A DNA stretch of 64,000 nt from Bursaphelenchus xylophilus (lineage: Eukaryota > Nematoda > Chromadorea > Rhabditida > Aphelenchoididae): positions 2,666,001 to 2,730,000 of the forward strand of contig CAJFCV020000003.1 in the NCBI GenBank assembly GCA_904066235.2, read 5' to 3'. Below are positions 10,601 to 22,124 of the stretch, one piece after another. Each line of letters begins with the position of its first letter. Positions within the stretch are counted from its first letter, which is position 1. The notes under the pieces were generated by a model that saw only the letters and a list, made by a program, of their open reading frames with translations, made no database searches and was not told where the DNA came from. The translations under genes were made by a program, and so were the position numbers.

Positions 10601-13600
10601 CCGCATGATCAAAAGCAAAATTAAATTGCATTTTTTGCCACTTGTTTATTTGCCCAAACGGCAATTCCCCTAAGGGGTTTGGGGAGATGCGAAAAAAAGT
10701 GGGACTCTTGGACTTACATGATTACTGAAATACAATTCAATTCCATAATGGGAAAAGGGCGTAAACAGAAGGGCATTCACAATGTAGGCCAGCGACGAGA
10801 AGAGGAGCGAGAACAGGAGATGCCGGTGGATCTTGAAGACGTATTGTTTCTTTAGGTATCTGAAAATAACAAGTGCGAATTACTATGGTTCCTTGAATAA
10901 TTACACATATTAGTCTGTCGGGAAAATAATGACCACTCTGTCGCATCATAAAAATGTATTCCGCCGCGACAAAATCAAATTGCTCTTCACTTCAGCCACG
11001 CGGTTGGCGCAACGGCAGTGCTCATTATTTTCCCGACAGAATGATAAAAATTTATGATCATCCTTTGTGTTTACGGGAAAACGTTTTAAACTCAGTCTGT
11101 CGGGAAAATAATGGGGATTTGGCACGTAGTCGCAGTTGCGTACCAAACCAAGCCGAAACGAGGCGCTGCGAAGCGTCGCGAATCCACATTATTTTCCCGA
11201 CAAACTGGTAAATGAAATTTTTGAATGTTCGATGAATATGGGTTAGACAGATATCAAAAAAAAAATAGATTCTAAACGGTGTAAAATACGTCCATTCTTT
11301 CATTAATATCATTAATACGAGACATGACATTTATCGCCTTATAAGGACTTTTACCAGCTCGGCCCAAAAATGACCGTCTTATTCATCCATCCTTATACAG
11401 TCAAGCACCTAATCCATTGGCAAAAAACGCATAATTTTGCATCCGGGAAGTATCAAAAATGTGGCAAAATACCTCCCACTGCAATAAAAAACACTCCGTT
11501 TTGAAATGCACGCCTTTTCCCTCACAAAAAACGCTTCTGAAATGTTCAAAGCACGCCTTAAAATTTAGAGTTAGCATAAATACAGTAGGGGCTTGATCCA
11601 GTGGCAAAAACGTACCATTTTGCATCCGGGAAGCACCAAAAATGTGGCAAAATGCTTCCCTCTCCAAGAGAAAAAAAACTTCGTTTTAAAGGGCGCCCTC
11701 ACGAAAAGAGCTGCCGCGCATTTGAAATCGGAGTTTTTCACTTGCAGAGTGAAGCATTTTGCCACATTTTTGATACTTCCCGGATCCAAAATGGCACGTT
11801 TTTTGCCACTGGATCAGGTCCCTTAGTATTACAGATCGAATTTTTTATTCTGAGAATTTGTAAAATACGGCATTTAATTTCTTCAATTTACTTACTTGCT
11901 GGACGAAATCAGCGCAATTGTGAACACAATAAAGATGACGCTGATGATGTAGGCCACAATAGTCAAAATCAAAATCGGCTCGAACCAGACCTCCTTGAAG
12001 CTGCAGCCAGTGTAATCCGTGTATTCGCTGGAGAAGCCGAGATATCCCGGCCGTTTCGTACTCCACTCTCCATTACTCTCGCATTCTTTTTTGACACCGG
12101 ATTCTAAATAAAAAAAATACAAGAGATATTTTGGATACCGTATTTTACTCACTAATATCTTGTTGCCAAGCGGAGCCGTAGATGTATAAAGGGCAATCTT
12201 GCTGGATAATTGCTGGGGAAGAGCGGCCGAAACATTGCCAACCATCCCAAGTGGCGGGACAGGAGACTGAAAAAGTGGTACTTAGAAAACAGCTTGGATA
12301 TCGCTGCGTGTGTGATTTTAGTTTGTCGGGAAAATAATGTGGATTTGCGGCTGAAAAATGCCTCGCAATCGCGCATCAAACCCCAGCCGCCGCAAGCCGT
12401 CGCAGAGCGGCGATTCCTAAACGCGGCGAACCCACATTATTTTTCCGGCAGACTGATAAAAGAAATGTTATAACGCTTGATAAATTTTGGTTAGACAGAT
12501 ATAAAAAATAGGTTCTAAATAGGGTAAAATACGGCGTTCTGGCTTCTAATAGCTTACCGATAGCCCACAAATGATGACTTAAAAAAGTTTTTCCAAATCT
12601 TTTACCGCTGTACAAGAAGCTATAGTAGAGCAAACAGTGTCTATAACAAACGAATTTGTGGGGTTCTGACGTCAATTTTAGGCCGCTACAAACCTCGGTA
12701 CAACGCAATCTTTCTATAACGAATAAAATGTTCGGACCCTTTCGATATGTTATATAGCTGTGTGACTGCAGTTTTTGTTCTGGATAAAGAGAAAGACTTG
12801 ACACAATTTTGAGTCAAGTGTTTCTCTCGTCTCCAATTTTGGGTCAAGTGTTTTCCTCGTTGCTCAAATAGAAATATTTACCTTAATTCAACATTTTCAA
12901 AAACTTTTCAAAATCTTCTGTTTATGTTTTTCAAGACAAGCGAGATTTTTAAGCGGTTTTTTTAAAATACGGTAATTTGTCGGCTAAAAATATATGTTTA
13001 AACAAAAATTTCGATGAGAAGTTCTATTTTTTTATCATTTTTTACGAAACCTACCCTCATGATCCTCTTCGTAAGCATCATGGCTGAGTACATTGTTACA
13101 ACATGAATCAGCGGCTTGGCAACAATCTCTGACAATCGGCTCGAAGTCTCGAGGTAATGGGGGAGTCACATTTAAGGAATTTAGATTTCTAACTGATCTG
13201 AAAATCAGCATAAACATCTTAGAATTAAAAAAATAAGCAAAAACATTTTTTTAAGATTATTAAAAAACCAAAAAAATAAATAAAAAATATTAAAAATTAA
13301 TTTATTAAAATCGCAAAAAAATTTTTTTTATTCTAATCTTTGATTTTTTCCTCTCAGACATTCAATTATTAATTCAAAAAATAACAATTTTTCTTTCAAA
13401 AAATCTCAAATTAATTAAAAATTAATGAAAAAAAATAATATTTTTTTTTCAAAAAACTCCCAAAAAGCTCCCAAAAAACCCGAAATTTACCTCATCGAAA
13501 ACTCCGGTAGATTGTACAAATACTTTTCATTTTCGCAGCTACAGTCGTCCGAATCCTCGGGACAAAACAAGAACCCGTCTTCGCAGACGTTCTTCTCGTT

Positions 13601-13738
13601 GAAGCCGTACAAACTTTTATACGGCGGTTGAACCATATAAATGTAGAGTAGGCACTTCACACAGGCGACGGATCTGAACACCGCCGGCTCCAGATCGCCG
13701 ACATTGCTGAGACGGCATGTGGAAGTGAGGTTGGCCAT
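7659..13738 (-). CDS. Class B (secretin-family) G-protein coupled receptor, 10 exons
   Basis: Exons are 13491-13738, 13055-13197, 12153-12266, 11896-12103, 10718-10859, 9719-10009, 9339-9427, 9086-9212, 8745-8786 and 7659-7835. All phases fit, giving 526 aa. The ectodomain contains CPATWDGWQCF, then CESNGEW and YTDYTGC, the cysteine pattern of the family's hormone-binding domain. It is preceded by an extra N-terminal Cys-rich region including DCCQAADSCC. Seven helices follow: TM1 (ILILTIVAYIISVIF), TM2 after KIHRHLLFSLL, TM3 with SFCWMLAEGIHLYWLLFRSL, ECL2 NNWW, TM6 MLMLVPLFGIHLF and TM7 GFQGFLVSSVICY. Expected ligand is a neuropeptide, signalling through G proteins at the plasma membrane. 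The intron after exon 8 uses a GC donor. No obvious N-terminal signal peptide is present, so an upstream exon may be missing. The short TM7-to-tail junction may hide a small exon. Nematode SEB/PDFR-type receptors are the nearest group I can name. Confidence 0.92.
8390..8560. repeat. Family-E-like fragment in a GPCR intron
   Basis: Text around GCTCGCTGCAGAGACCGCTG, followed by CGAGAGAGTTCGCAAAAT, matches the left half of family-E repeats. The ends are missing. Confidence 0.45.
8812..9078. repeat. Cluster of ATGCAAAT octamers in a GPCR intron
   Basis: Several copies of TATGCAAATTTT occur in about 265 bp of the intron between the TM6 and TM7 exons. ATGCAAAT is the canonical POU-domain octamer, but the setting also fits a decayed A/T-rich tandem repeat. 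Confidence 0.6.
9436..9712. repeat. A-rich low-complexity intron tract
   Basis: Almost pure A with scattered T (AAAAATAAAAA-type) fills the intron between the TM5 exons of the minus-strand receptor, so it is T-rich in the transcript sense. No other feature is seen. Confidence 0.8.
10059..10143. repeat. Short family-A foldback MITE
   Basis: CAGTTTGTCGGGAAAATAAT at the left and GTGCTCATTATTTTCCCGAC at the right flank a deleted core. It lies in an intron of the GPCR. Confidence 0.85.
10258..10412. repeat. Family-A MITE, left end lost
   Basis: The core (GCGCCAATCGCGTC, then GTTCATTTTCTCGGCGG) and the right end GTGCTCATTATCTTCCCG match family A. The left terminus is degraded. Confidence 0.7.
10911..11300. 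repeat. Inverted copy of the composite A+B repeat
   Basis: The family-A copy (10912-11043), spacer and family-B copy (11093-11207) plus flank to about 11300 are the reverse complement of 600-1019. It sits in the GPCR intron between the TM1 and TM2 exons. Confidence 0.85.
11397..11580. repeat. Family-C MITE, half copy
   Basis: ACAGTCAAGCACCTAATCC, then the TTTTGCATCCGGGAAG core, is the left half of family C. The right half is replaced by unrelated DNA before the next copy starts. Confidence 0.75.
11583..11828. repeat. Family-C MITE, intact palindrome
   Basis: The full inverted repeat has left end ACAGTAGGGGCTTGATCC and right end GGATCAGGTCCCTTAGT, with TTTTGCATCC and GGATCCAAAA blocks between. 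It lies in a GPCR intron. Confidence 0.85.
12320..12455. repeat. Family-B foldback MITE
   Basis: AGTTTGTCGGGAAAATAATG, then TGGATTTG, lies at the left and the inverse at the right. The right flank (GGTTAGACAGATATA) matches the flank of the composite repeat at 600-700. It is in the GPCR intron after exon 2. Confidence 0.85.
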
Positions 13739-13798
13739 TTTGGATGGGGGAAATCACATTGAAGTGGAATGTTAAAGTGCCAACTTTGAGATGATTTT

Positions 13799-14766
13799 AG
13801 GGGATAATGGTCTGAAAAATAAATATATGGTAAAATAATATATATATTTTTTAGTTTCTAAAATACGGGATCTTAAAAACGACAATAAAGGTTGTCTTTG
13901 AAAACAAATTCTCTGACTGAGAGAATAAAAAGAATAAAATATAAAAAAAGTTGTAAAATTCGATGAATTAAGTCTCTGAGGTTTATTTAACAAGGACAGT
14001 ACTTCTATGGGGTATAGAGTTACAGGTCGAGTCATATATCAAAAAAAAACCGCAAAATCGTCCATAATGAAGGATACTTTTTCTGAAGGAATTCTTGGGA
14101 AATTCCCGATTTTTTGAACTTCAAAATTTTTCGTATAAAATGTCACCTCTGTAAATTTTTTCACAAGGAAAGTACTTCTATGGGGTATGGAGTTGCAGGT
14201 CGAGTCATATATCAAAAAAATCGTGAAATTTTTTTGATTCAGAATATGTAAAAATTAGCTGCCTAGTTTTGGTCTGTAAGGGTGAAAAAACCTTCGGAAC
14301 TTTCTCGACACACCACGCAAATGCCTTTGTGACCAAGTTTTTACCAAATCAGATGCTTGTTTTTGAGCTAAAGTAAACTCTGGTATCTTGACCAGCCTTA
14401 AAATATCAAATTTAATTTATACTACACCTTAATTAGTAGGTTTAGTTTCAATGTAAAAAATGCGCATTTTCATGGTGTTGCGAGAAAAGTTCATAGGGTT
14501 TTTTCACCCTTACAAACCAAAATTACGCAGCTAATTTTTGCATATTCTGAATCAGAAAACTTTTGCGAATTTTTTGATATATGTCTTGCCATGTCCTCGC
14601 TAGTTTTGTGCGGAGATAGCTGATCTTTTGTGGAAACGGTATTCTCCATGGCATGAACAGGCATGAAACTTTTTACGACAAAATTCGTAAAAAAAGTCAT
14701 TTTTTCTGGCGATTTTCACACACGCCGAAAAAGCAGAGAAAACGACCGAAAGGCCAATAACTATGA
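13799..14766. repeat. Related repeats with ACAAGGAMAGTACTTCTATG ends
   Basis: Near-identical blocks at about 13990-14040 and 14160-14215 begin AACAAGGACAGTACTTC or CACAAGGAAAGTACTTC and continue GTCGAGTCATATATC. Inverted text at 14270-14600 (GTTTTTTCACCCTTACA and its inverse near 14280) suggests another degraded foldback. No gene is seen. Confidence 0.6.
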
Positions 14767-14769
14767 ACT

Positions 14770-14918
14770 AGGTCCTTGTATATATAACATATTTGGTATT
14801 AAACAAAATGGGGTTGTCTGAGGATTCAGAGAAAAAAAGAATTTTAACATTCGGATAAAAACTAAAAAAGTTATAGCCAATTCAATTCCGGCCGACAAAT
14901 TGCCGCACCCTGTATAAA
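14770..14918. repeat. Small repeat, uninterrupted copy of the hAT insertion host
   Basis: This block (TATATAACATATTTGGTATT to ATTGCCGCACCCTGTATAA) is the same family as 19083-19169 plus 21983-22040. It serves as the empty-site reference for the large insertion there. Confidence 0.75.
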
Positions 14919-15750
14919 AAAAAGTTGTAAAATACGATGAATTGATTTCTCTGAGGTTTATTTTAAAAAAACAGGCACAAAAAAATAAATTGCAAATGAA
15001 CTCTGTACAAAAAAACAAAGAACTCCCGTACAACAAAACCATCTAATAACGGAAAAATTCAGAGGTCAACAAGGGTCAATTTGAGGCAGAAAAAAGTTCA
15101 ACAACAGAACCCATCCAGAATTTTTTAATCTCTGGATGGGTTTTTTGTAGAGGAGTAACCAGATAGATTTTTTTTGTAGGGCGACACACGTCAAAACAAT
15201 TCTTTCAGAAAATTGAAAAAACAAGGAATCTCGGATCATTGATTTTTTTGCGAAGTGCCACAGAATTATCGAGCTTGAAAAATTATTTTCCTCTTCGAAA
15301 ACACATTTTTCTCGAAATTCTCTGGGAAAGTTTTCTTTTGTGACTCAATAATTCAGCGACATTTCGTCAAAAATCAATGATCCGAGGTTCCTTGTTTTTT
15401 CACTTTTTCTTTGACGTGCGACAATGTATGTAAAACTTTTGCATTTTTGGGTCTAAAGGCCTTGAATATGAGCATATCTTGCGTAAGGCATGCTCGAATT
15501 GTTTAGATTAAATTTTTATTTTTTTTAAGAATGAAAAAAACCGTTCCCTTGGATTAGAGACTAACAAGTTCATTTATTTCCGCAAAGACATTGTTTTTTT
15601 TTGTAATGGGGGATTTATTTTGGGAAAGGACGGAGTTTTGGCAAACTTTGTTTTCTAAATTAGGAACTGAATTTATTTCGCAATAAAACAAATCTTCCAA
15701 AAAAAACAATTTGTTACAAAAACATTTTTTACTAAATTACAAAAAAATTT
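14919..15750. repeat. Foldback repeat and AT-rich DNA
   Basis: A hairpin (CCATCCAGA, loop, TCTGGATGG) lies near 15113-15146. An inverted pair AACAAGGAATCTCGGATCAT / ATGATCCGAGGTTCCTTGTT spans about 15218-15402. No gene is seen. Confidence 0.65.
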
Positions 15751-15864
15751 CTGTCGGGAAAATAATGAGCACTCTGTCGCATCGAAAATCGCATCATCGC
15801 CGAGAGAATGAATTGTGTCGCGGCAAAATCAAAAAAAATATGCTCATTATTTTCCCGACAGATT
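15751..15864. repeat. Family-A foldback MITE
   Basis: The left end CTGTCGGGAAAATAATGAGC and the inverse right end are present, with a truncated core. Confidence 0.85.
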
Positions 15865-15869
15865 GTTGT

Positions 15870-16018
15870 CAGCTTGTCGGAAAAATAATGTGGATTTGTT
15901 GCAGCAAAAAATTTGCAAAATGTCTCGCCTAAATTTGCAAAATGTCTCGTACCAAATCTCTAGCCGTCGCAGAGCAATGACGTAATGCAAAGATATTCAC
16001 ATTATTTTCCCGACAGAG
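15870..16018. repeat. Family-B foldback MITE
   Basis: CAGCTTGTCGGAAAAATAAT, then GTGGATTTG, lies at the left and CACATTATTTTCCCGACAGA at the right. It lies six bases from the preceding family-A copy. Confidence 0.85.
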
Positions 16019-16674
16019 AAAAACCCATTTTGCGATGTGCGCCGCGACAAAGAGTCCACTAACTTTTCAGAAACCATAGTCATTTTTACTTCTACCACAT
16101 CACCAAAAATAAAATCCTGACGTAACTTTATAAAGATCAACGCGGACGGCCAAAGGAACGGGCAGTAATATCCAAAAATTTACACAAAAAACAACAAAAA
16201 AAAAGACAAAATTTCGCCGAAATTTTTTGGCTGATTCGGATCCCCGCAAAACATTCGTTTGGGGCGAAAAGAAAATGAAAATGACACACACTTCATTTTG
16301 GACTTCATTTTCAACGATCACGTAAAAAAGGGAGAGGGAAATTTGCATTAGGGCCAATCATTAGACCTGACTAATTAAGGCGAGGAAAAAGTTTTGAAAA
16401 ACACATTCGCATCGCTCAAAGGGGAGGTCAAAAAAGTTGATGGAACTTGGGGAAAGCTTAGAGAAGAATTTTAGAATAAATGATACGACTTTTGTGCAAA
16501 TTTCCCTACCAGGGAGACAGTTGACCCAATGTTGGGTCAAGTGTTTCCCTCGCTACTAAACTGTAAATTGAGCTTGAGAATGCGCAATTTACAGTTTAGT
16601 AACGAGACGCACATGAAATTTAGGAAGTCCTAAGCATTACAAGATTTTTGGGTCAAGTCTTTCTCTCGCCACTA

Positions 16675-17140
16675 ACAAGGAAAGTCTTCTCAAGCGCGAC
16701 GCTCAGATTTTGAGAAAACTTGGCACAAGTTTAGAACAAAAGAGATTTAGAATTAACGTGTGCCAATGTAAGGCTCCTAGCTCAAAATAGTGCCAAAACG
16801 GCCGAGATTTTTTAGATCAAAAGTCGGCAAAAATGTGACATTTTTTGCGAATCTTGACATAAGATTTTTCATGCCTATGACTACCTCAAATGCTAATATT
16901 TTCACACAAAAAATCATTTTTTTCCGAGCAGAACTGACAAAGATATTGCCACAAGTGTCTTCCCCCCCTTACCACCCTCCGAATTTCGCGTACTCTCTCG
17001 GCAGCAAAGACGGATCAATATCTCGGCTTCCGTCGCAAGATGGGAGCTAAAACTTCCAAAGGTTGATATGTGGCCCATGCCTGGTATGCGTGCAAAATTC
17101 AAACCAAATCTAAGCGTCACACTTGGAGTAATTCCCCTGT
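16675..17140. repeat. Family-E element
   Basis: The left end is AACAAGGAAAGTCTTCTCAA, then GCGCGACGCTCAG. The right end is CACTTGGAGTAATTCCCCTG. About 466 bp long, similar to the copy at 50371-50821. Confidence 0.75.
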
Positions 17141-17994
17141 GAATTTAAAGTGCTTGCAACAAACCGGCCGCCCCTACAAAGCGCGAGCTAAAGCTTGTAA
17201 AACTTGCCAAGTGGTCTATGCTCACAGACAACTTGATGTATTTAGCTCAAAAATAAACCGCTTCAAAATACTGTACCCCATCTCCGAAGCTCCTAATGAC
17301 TTCTGACAATGAGTCATCAATCTGCATCTGCTTTTTATAGCCCGCCACCTTTTCATAATGAGCTTTATCCCAAAACTTTCGCACATAAAGCCTTGTTTAT
17401 CAACAAATCCTGTTAATAAATGCAAATCGTCTCTAATAAGTGGCGGCTATCTTTAGAAATTTTCAGTTTCCTGCGGAAAATAAAGGTTTGGCGTTAAGCC
17501 CCGACTTCCGGAATAATACAACCTTTATTGTCGGCGGGTTATACGAAGAGAAATACAAGATCTCCGAGCCTATAGTGAGACTCCGCCCCGAGCAAAATCT
17601 AATTTTTGCAGCCGCTTAATTTGATTGTACTGTACATTGGGTTGGGAAATCGGAGTGTACGAGGTATGGAGGCTCTAAGGACTTGAATTATGGCGGTATT
17701 ACGGAAGAAGGTCAAAAATTAGAAGGGGAAATTGAAAGGGAAGTAAAACATGAGAGTGCAGCGGTCATATCTTGATGAAATTTGGAACAAGTTTAGGTCA
17801 GTAAACTCTGAGAGTACGTGCAAAAAAAGAAGAGCGATTTTGAAGTTGAAATTTAACTGAAATTCGAGTTATGGAGAACGTATTTTAAAATTCTTGAAGA
17901 TTCATTTCTAGGATTATTTCGAGATGCAAACCGCCGCTCCACATCCAATTGATTTGAACTTTAATACAGCGAATTGCCGGCTAGGTGCTAAATT
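17141..17994. other. Intergenic DNA, nothing recognised
   Basis: Mixed sequence without a credible ORF, RNA gene or sharply defined repeat. Confidence 0.5.
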
Positions 17995-17996
17995 CT

Positions 17997-18166
17997 AGCA
18001 AGAAAAGTACTTTTATGGAGGCTCCTACTTTTTGACGGGACATATGTCAAAAATCCGAAAAACTGTTTTGATCAAGGACATGTAAAAATTAGCCGTTTTT
18101 TGGATTTTTTGAGATACGTCGCGTTGAAAAGTAGGAGCCGCCATAAAAGTACTTTCCTTGTAAGAA
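17997..18166. repeat. Palindromic MITE with GTACTTTTATGG arms
   Basis: AGTACTTTTATGGAGGCTCC at the left is inverted as GGAGCCGCCATAAAAGTACT at the right. The ends resemble ACAAGGAAAGTACT repeats elsewhere in the window. Confidence 0.8.
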
Positions 18167-18479
18167 ATCTACTGGGCAGCAGACCCGCTTATCACAGTTG
18201 ATGCGAACGCAAAATCGATCGATACGAATCGTATTGCAGGCGCACACCGAAAAATGGTTGTAGGAGGTGTCTACAATCTCTGACAAAGCCGTTGGATGCC
18301 CGGCGAGCGCTCAGCAAAGTCTCGTCGAAGATTTGGCAAAGAGCTACAGTATGCCCACTTTTTCTAATTTTGGCTATTCCTAACTTGCTCCAAAAAACAA
18401 GATCCAGAGAAAAACTTAATCCGGATATTACTGAAGTATTATAATACGTGTAGAACACCTCCAAATAGGTCAAAAGCTA

Positions 18480-18590
18480 TCCTAGGACCTGATTAAAGCT
18501 GTTTTTTTTGTTAACTAAGCCTTCTCTAAGCCTCTCCAATGCACACAACGGCAAATAAAGGGAACCTAATTTATCGTCGACCCGAACTGT
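18480..18590. repeat. Dispersed repeat shared with 37470-37560
   Basis: The order CCTTCTCTAAGCCT, CCAATGC, ACAACGGCAAAT, AAGGGAAC and CGTCGACC is shared with the later copy. Function unknown. Confidence 0.55.
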
Positions 18591-18886
18591 GATCCAAAAC
18601 GTTTTAGCGTCGGAGAAAGACGAATTACGGTGAGAAATCAAGAAAGTAAAATGCGCAATATTTTAATAAGCTTAAATGTTGGGGAGGTGATAAAAAGTAG
18701 CAAAGTTTGATAGTTTTTTTTTCAGTAAAAGAGTATTGATAAAGTTTTTTTAGTATTTTTAGCCCGCATTTTGCAAAAACAACCGAGATTTTTGGCTCGG
18801 AAACCTATCTTTGCGAATTTTCAATTTAACAAATCTCAATAGCTTCTTTAAAATGTGAATCCAAAATCTCACAGATATGAAAATAT

Positions 18887-18952
18887 CAGTCTGTCGGGAA
18901 AATAATGAGCACTCCGTCGCATTAGAAATCGCATCGCTTCCGAGAAAATAAA
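18887..18952. repeat. Family-A MITE, left half only
   Basis: CAGTCTGTCGGGAAAATAAT, then GAGCACTCCGTCGC, is followed by half the core. The right half is missing. Confidence 0.8.
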
Positions 18953-19684
18953 GTATTTTATAGCATTTTTCTTCCACACCTCACTCCATTTTCGGACACA
19001 CCGGGAAAGACCGAAAAAGCAACCGAAAAACAACAGAAAAAATGAAATCCAAGAATAAATCAAATAACTGTAAATGACACTTACCTATGTATAACATATT
19101 TGGTATCAGAAAAAATGGGGTTGTCTGGGGATTCAGGCAAAAAAAGAATTTTGAGATTTGGCCAAAAATCAGACATGGCAGTGGGGCCGGGCCGGCCCGG
19201 CCCTTTCGGGCCGGGCCGGGCCGGGCTTTGGAAATTTTGAAAAGGGCCGGGCCGGGCCCAACGTCTCGGGGGCCGGGCCGTGGGGCCTGGGTTTGGTTTT
19301 CGGGCCGGGCCGTGGGGCCTGAAAAAATTTGGGCCCGGCCCCTTCAAAAAAATTTTTTTTATTTTTTGTCTTGCAACGAAAAATTGGGGTGCCAATTTTT
19401 TTGGCATTCTGTTTTGAGCAAAAAATTTTTTGTCTTTTGAAGGAAAAGCGGTTTGTAAGACAGGAAACCCTCATTTACTACTCAGAACCTTGCTGGCAAT
19501 GACAAAATACATCGAAAAAGTTTTTAAAAGTTAACTTTTAGTCAAATTTGAACAGTGTTTCACTATTTTTCGACTAATTTTGTCTAAAATATTTTTTCAT
19601 TACAAATCCATGACCTTCCATTGGCTTAAACCTGTATATTCATAAGGATATTGTTATCTTCTTTGTTATAAATGGGTAACCGGC

Positions 19685-20556
19685 TCAATTTATGACCAAT
19701 AATGATCAATAATTGGAGAATGTTTATCCAGATGTCATGGGTAATATAATTTACCCTCTCAAATGCTTTACATCGGTTTTTCCTGGAGTCTGGAGATGGA
19801 TTTGGCAATCAAATGGACTGTCTGATGTTTTCAATTTACTTCCACGACCTTCTTACCTGTGATTCAATTTTCCATCTTCCAAAAAATCAAAAAATCATCG
19901 AAAATCTCAAAAATGTTAAAAAACATAACTATTATTTTTAAATCGTCAATCTTCTTGTGTTTCTGATATTCTTATTACATTTCCAACATGTCAACACTTT
20001 TTACGCCGCTCAATTCTTCCTAGCTCGGACGAAATCATCATGGATAATATCGGGGAAAACTCGGAAAATCGTCAAAAAATTAATATCAAGCTTCCGAAAT
20101 AGTTCTAAGTCGCACATATTCTCATTCCCCAAGGACTGCTGGACATTTTCCACTAAAAATTAAAATTTTGATTTTTCTACAGTAATCCATTTACTACGGT
20201 AATTCATAGTATCGTGGACGGAAAGATTTTAAAATTTGCACAGAGAATCTGCATGTCGTGAAACATAATTCCGCCAAGTTTCATCCAAATCCATCAACCG
20301 CTACCAAAGTTACTGGAGATTATAGTTTGCCAAAACTTCTCTTTTGAACCTTCAAAATCGGGTTTTCAACCCTATAGTAACTACTGGGCACTTTTTGGAA
20401 ACGATATCTCACTCGTAAGTTGACCGATTTTTGTTTTTTAAAAAGTATTTGGACTAATTCGAGTACTGCGAGCCAAGTTATGACGTTAGTTTTTGCCCTA
20501 AGGGGTCAAATATGGCCGAAAACACTATGCCAAAATATTGCCAAAATGGCGGGAAA
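19685..20556. repeat. Left arm of an 872-bp-arm palindrome
   Basis: This arm matches the reverse complement of 20821-21692 almost base for base, with equal lengths (872 bp) and only occasional mismatches such as GGC versus AGC near the inner end. No A/B boxes or transposase were found. Confidence 0.88.
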
Positions 20557-20820
20557 CGGTGTTTTTAATCGAGTTTGGGCGGATTTTTATGTGTTATGGC
20601 TTTTGTATATACTCAAGATGCTATTCTTTAAATTTTGTATTTTTCATGGCAGGCTGAGGGTGTTTCATGCTGAAAGCTCTAATCTGAGATTTTTATGCAG
20701 AAAGTGTAATATCTCACCACGTTGGAACGTGAAAAATCAAAAAATAACACGAGGGTGCTGCTCAGGCACTTCTTCAACTATTCTAAGTATGGAACCGCCA
20801 AGATCCGTTCAAAGAAAAAC

Positions 20821-21692
20821 TTTCCCGCTATTTTGGCAATATTTTGGCATAGTGTTTTCGGCCATATTTGACCCCTTAGGGCAAAAACTAACGTCATAAC
20901 TTGGCTCGCAGTACTCGAATTAGTCAAAATACTTTTTAAAAAACAAAAATCGGTCAACTTACGAGTGAGATATCGTTTCCAAAAAGTGCCCAGTAGTTAC
21001 TATAGGGTTGAAAACCCGATTTTGAAGGTTCAAAAGAGAAGTTTTGGCAAACTATAATCTCCAGTAACTTTGGTAGCGGTTGATGGATTTGGATGAAACT
21101 TGGCGGAATTATGTTTCACGACATGCAGATTCTCTGTGCAAATTTTAAAATCTTTCCGTCCACGATACTATGAATTACCGTAGTAAATGGATTACTGTAG
21201 AAAAATCAAAATTTTAATTTTTAGTGGAAAATGTCCAGCAGTCCTTGGGGAATGAGAATATGTGCGACTTAGAACTATTTCGGAAGCTTGATATTAATTT
21301 TTTGACGATTTTCCGAGTTTTCCCCGATATTATCCATGATGATTTCGTCCGAGCTAGGAAGAATTGAGCGGCGTAAAAAGTGTTGACATGTTGGAAATGT
21401 AATAAGAATATCAGAAACACAAGAAGATTGACGATTTAAAAATAATAGTTATGTTTTTTAACATTTTTGAGATTTTCGATGATTTTTTGATTTTTTGGAA
21501 GATGGAAAATTGAATCACAGGTAAGAAGGTCGTGGAAGTAAATTGAAAACATCAGACAGTCCATTTGATTGCCAAATCCATCTCCAGACTCCAGGAAAAA
21601 CCGATGTAAAGCATTTGAGAGGGTAAATTATATTACCCATGACATCTGGATAAACATTCTCCAATTATTGATCATTATTGGTCATAAATTGA
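20821..21692. repeat. Right arm of the 872-bp-arm palindrome
   Basis: Inverted copy of 19685-20556. The spacer (20557-20820, 264 bp) is unique and has no recognised gene. Confidence 0.88.
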
Positions 21693-22040
21693 TCCTATAT
21701 CGAAGCCACTGGCCGCTTGTATCAAGTAAGACGCCGAAAACTTTGTGGTAACATCATAAAACAAAAAAATAGCAATTAAAACGCAAAATTTAGAGTAATG
21801 AAAAAAGGGCCGGGCCGGGCCTTAAGACCCCTCAGGGCCGGGCCGGGCCGGGCCGAAGGTGCCTCGGGGCCGGGCCGGGCCGGGCTTTGAAAATTTTGAA
21901 AAGGGCCGGGCCGGGCCCAACTTCTAGGGGGCCGGGCCGGGGGCCCGAAGGGTCCCCGGCCCGGCCCGTTTTGCCATGTCTGCCAAAAACTAAAGAAGTT
22001 ATAGCCAATTCAAATCGGGCCACAAAGATGCCCCATCCTG

Positions 22041-22124
22041 TAAGTTGTGTCGCGACAAAATCAAATTTCTTCTCAATTTAGCGACATGATCGGCACAGCG
22101 ACTCATTATTTTCCCGACAGACTC
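22041..22124. repeat. Family-A MITE, right half
   Basis: The core GTGTCGCGACAAAATC, then CTCATTATTTTCCCGACAGA, is present without a left end. Confidence 0.75.

Larger units (their letters stand above)
19170..21982. mobile_element. Large hAT-like insertion with GGCC blocks and a long palindrome
   Basis: The ends are CAGACATGGCA and TGCCATGTCTG. The 8-bp flanks CCAAAAAT and CCAAAAAC differ at one base. The related repeat at 14770-14918 lacks the insertion, which supports these boundaries. GGGCCGGGCC-rich blocks (19182-19345 and 21806-21970) are direct repeats of each other and bracket the palindrome, which suggests a palindromic element jumped into, or recombined between, short hAT copies. Confidence 0.8.

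Noticed and set aside
15113..15146. Rho-independent terminator
   Set aside because: The hairpin followed by Ts is superficially terminator-like, but the genome is eukaryotic and the site lies in repeat DNA.
18089..18473. Cys-containing ORF resembling a small secreted domain
   Set aside because: Part of it is the arm of a palindromic MITE and no donor or acceptor fits.
19087..19474. Pro/Gly/Ala-rich ORFs on both strands
   Set aside because: They translate the GGGCCGGGCC repeat block and are open on several frames only because of its composition.
20420..20899. 159-codon ORF
   Set aside because: It spans the palindrome's inner arm ends and spacer; no motif or codon pattern supports a protein.
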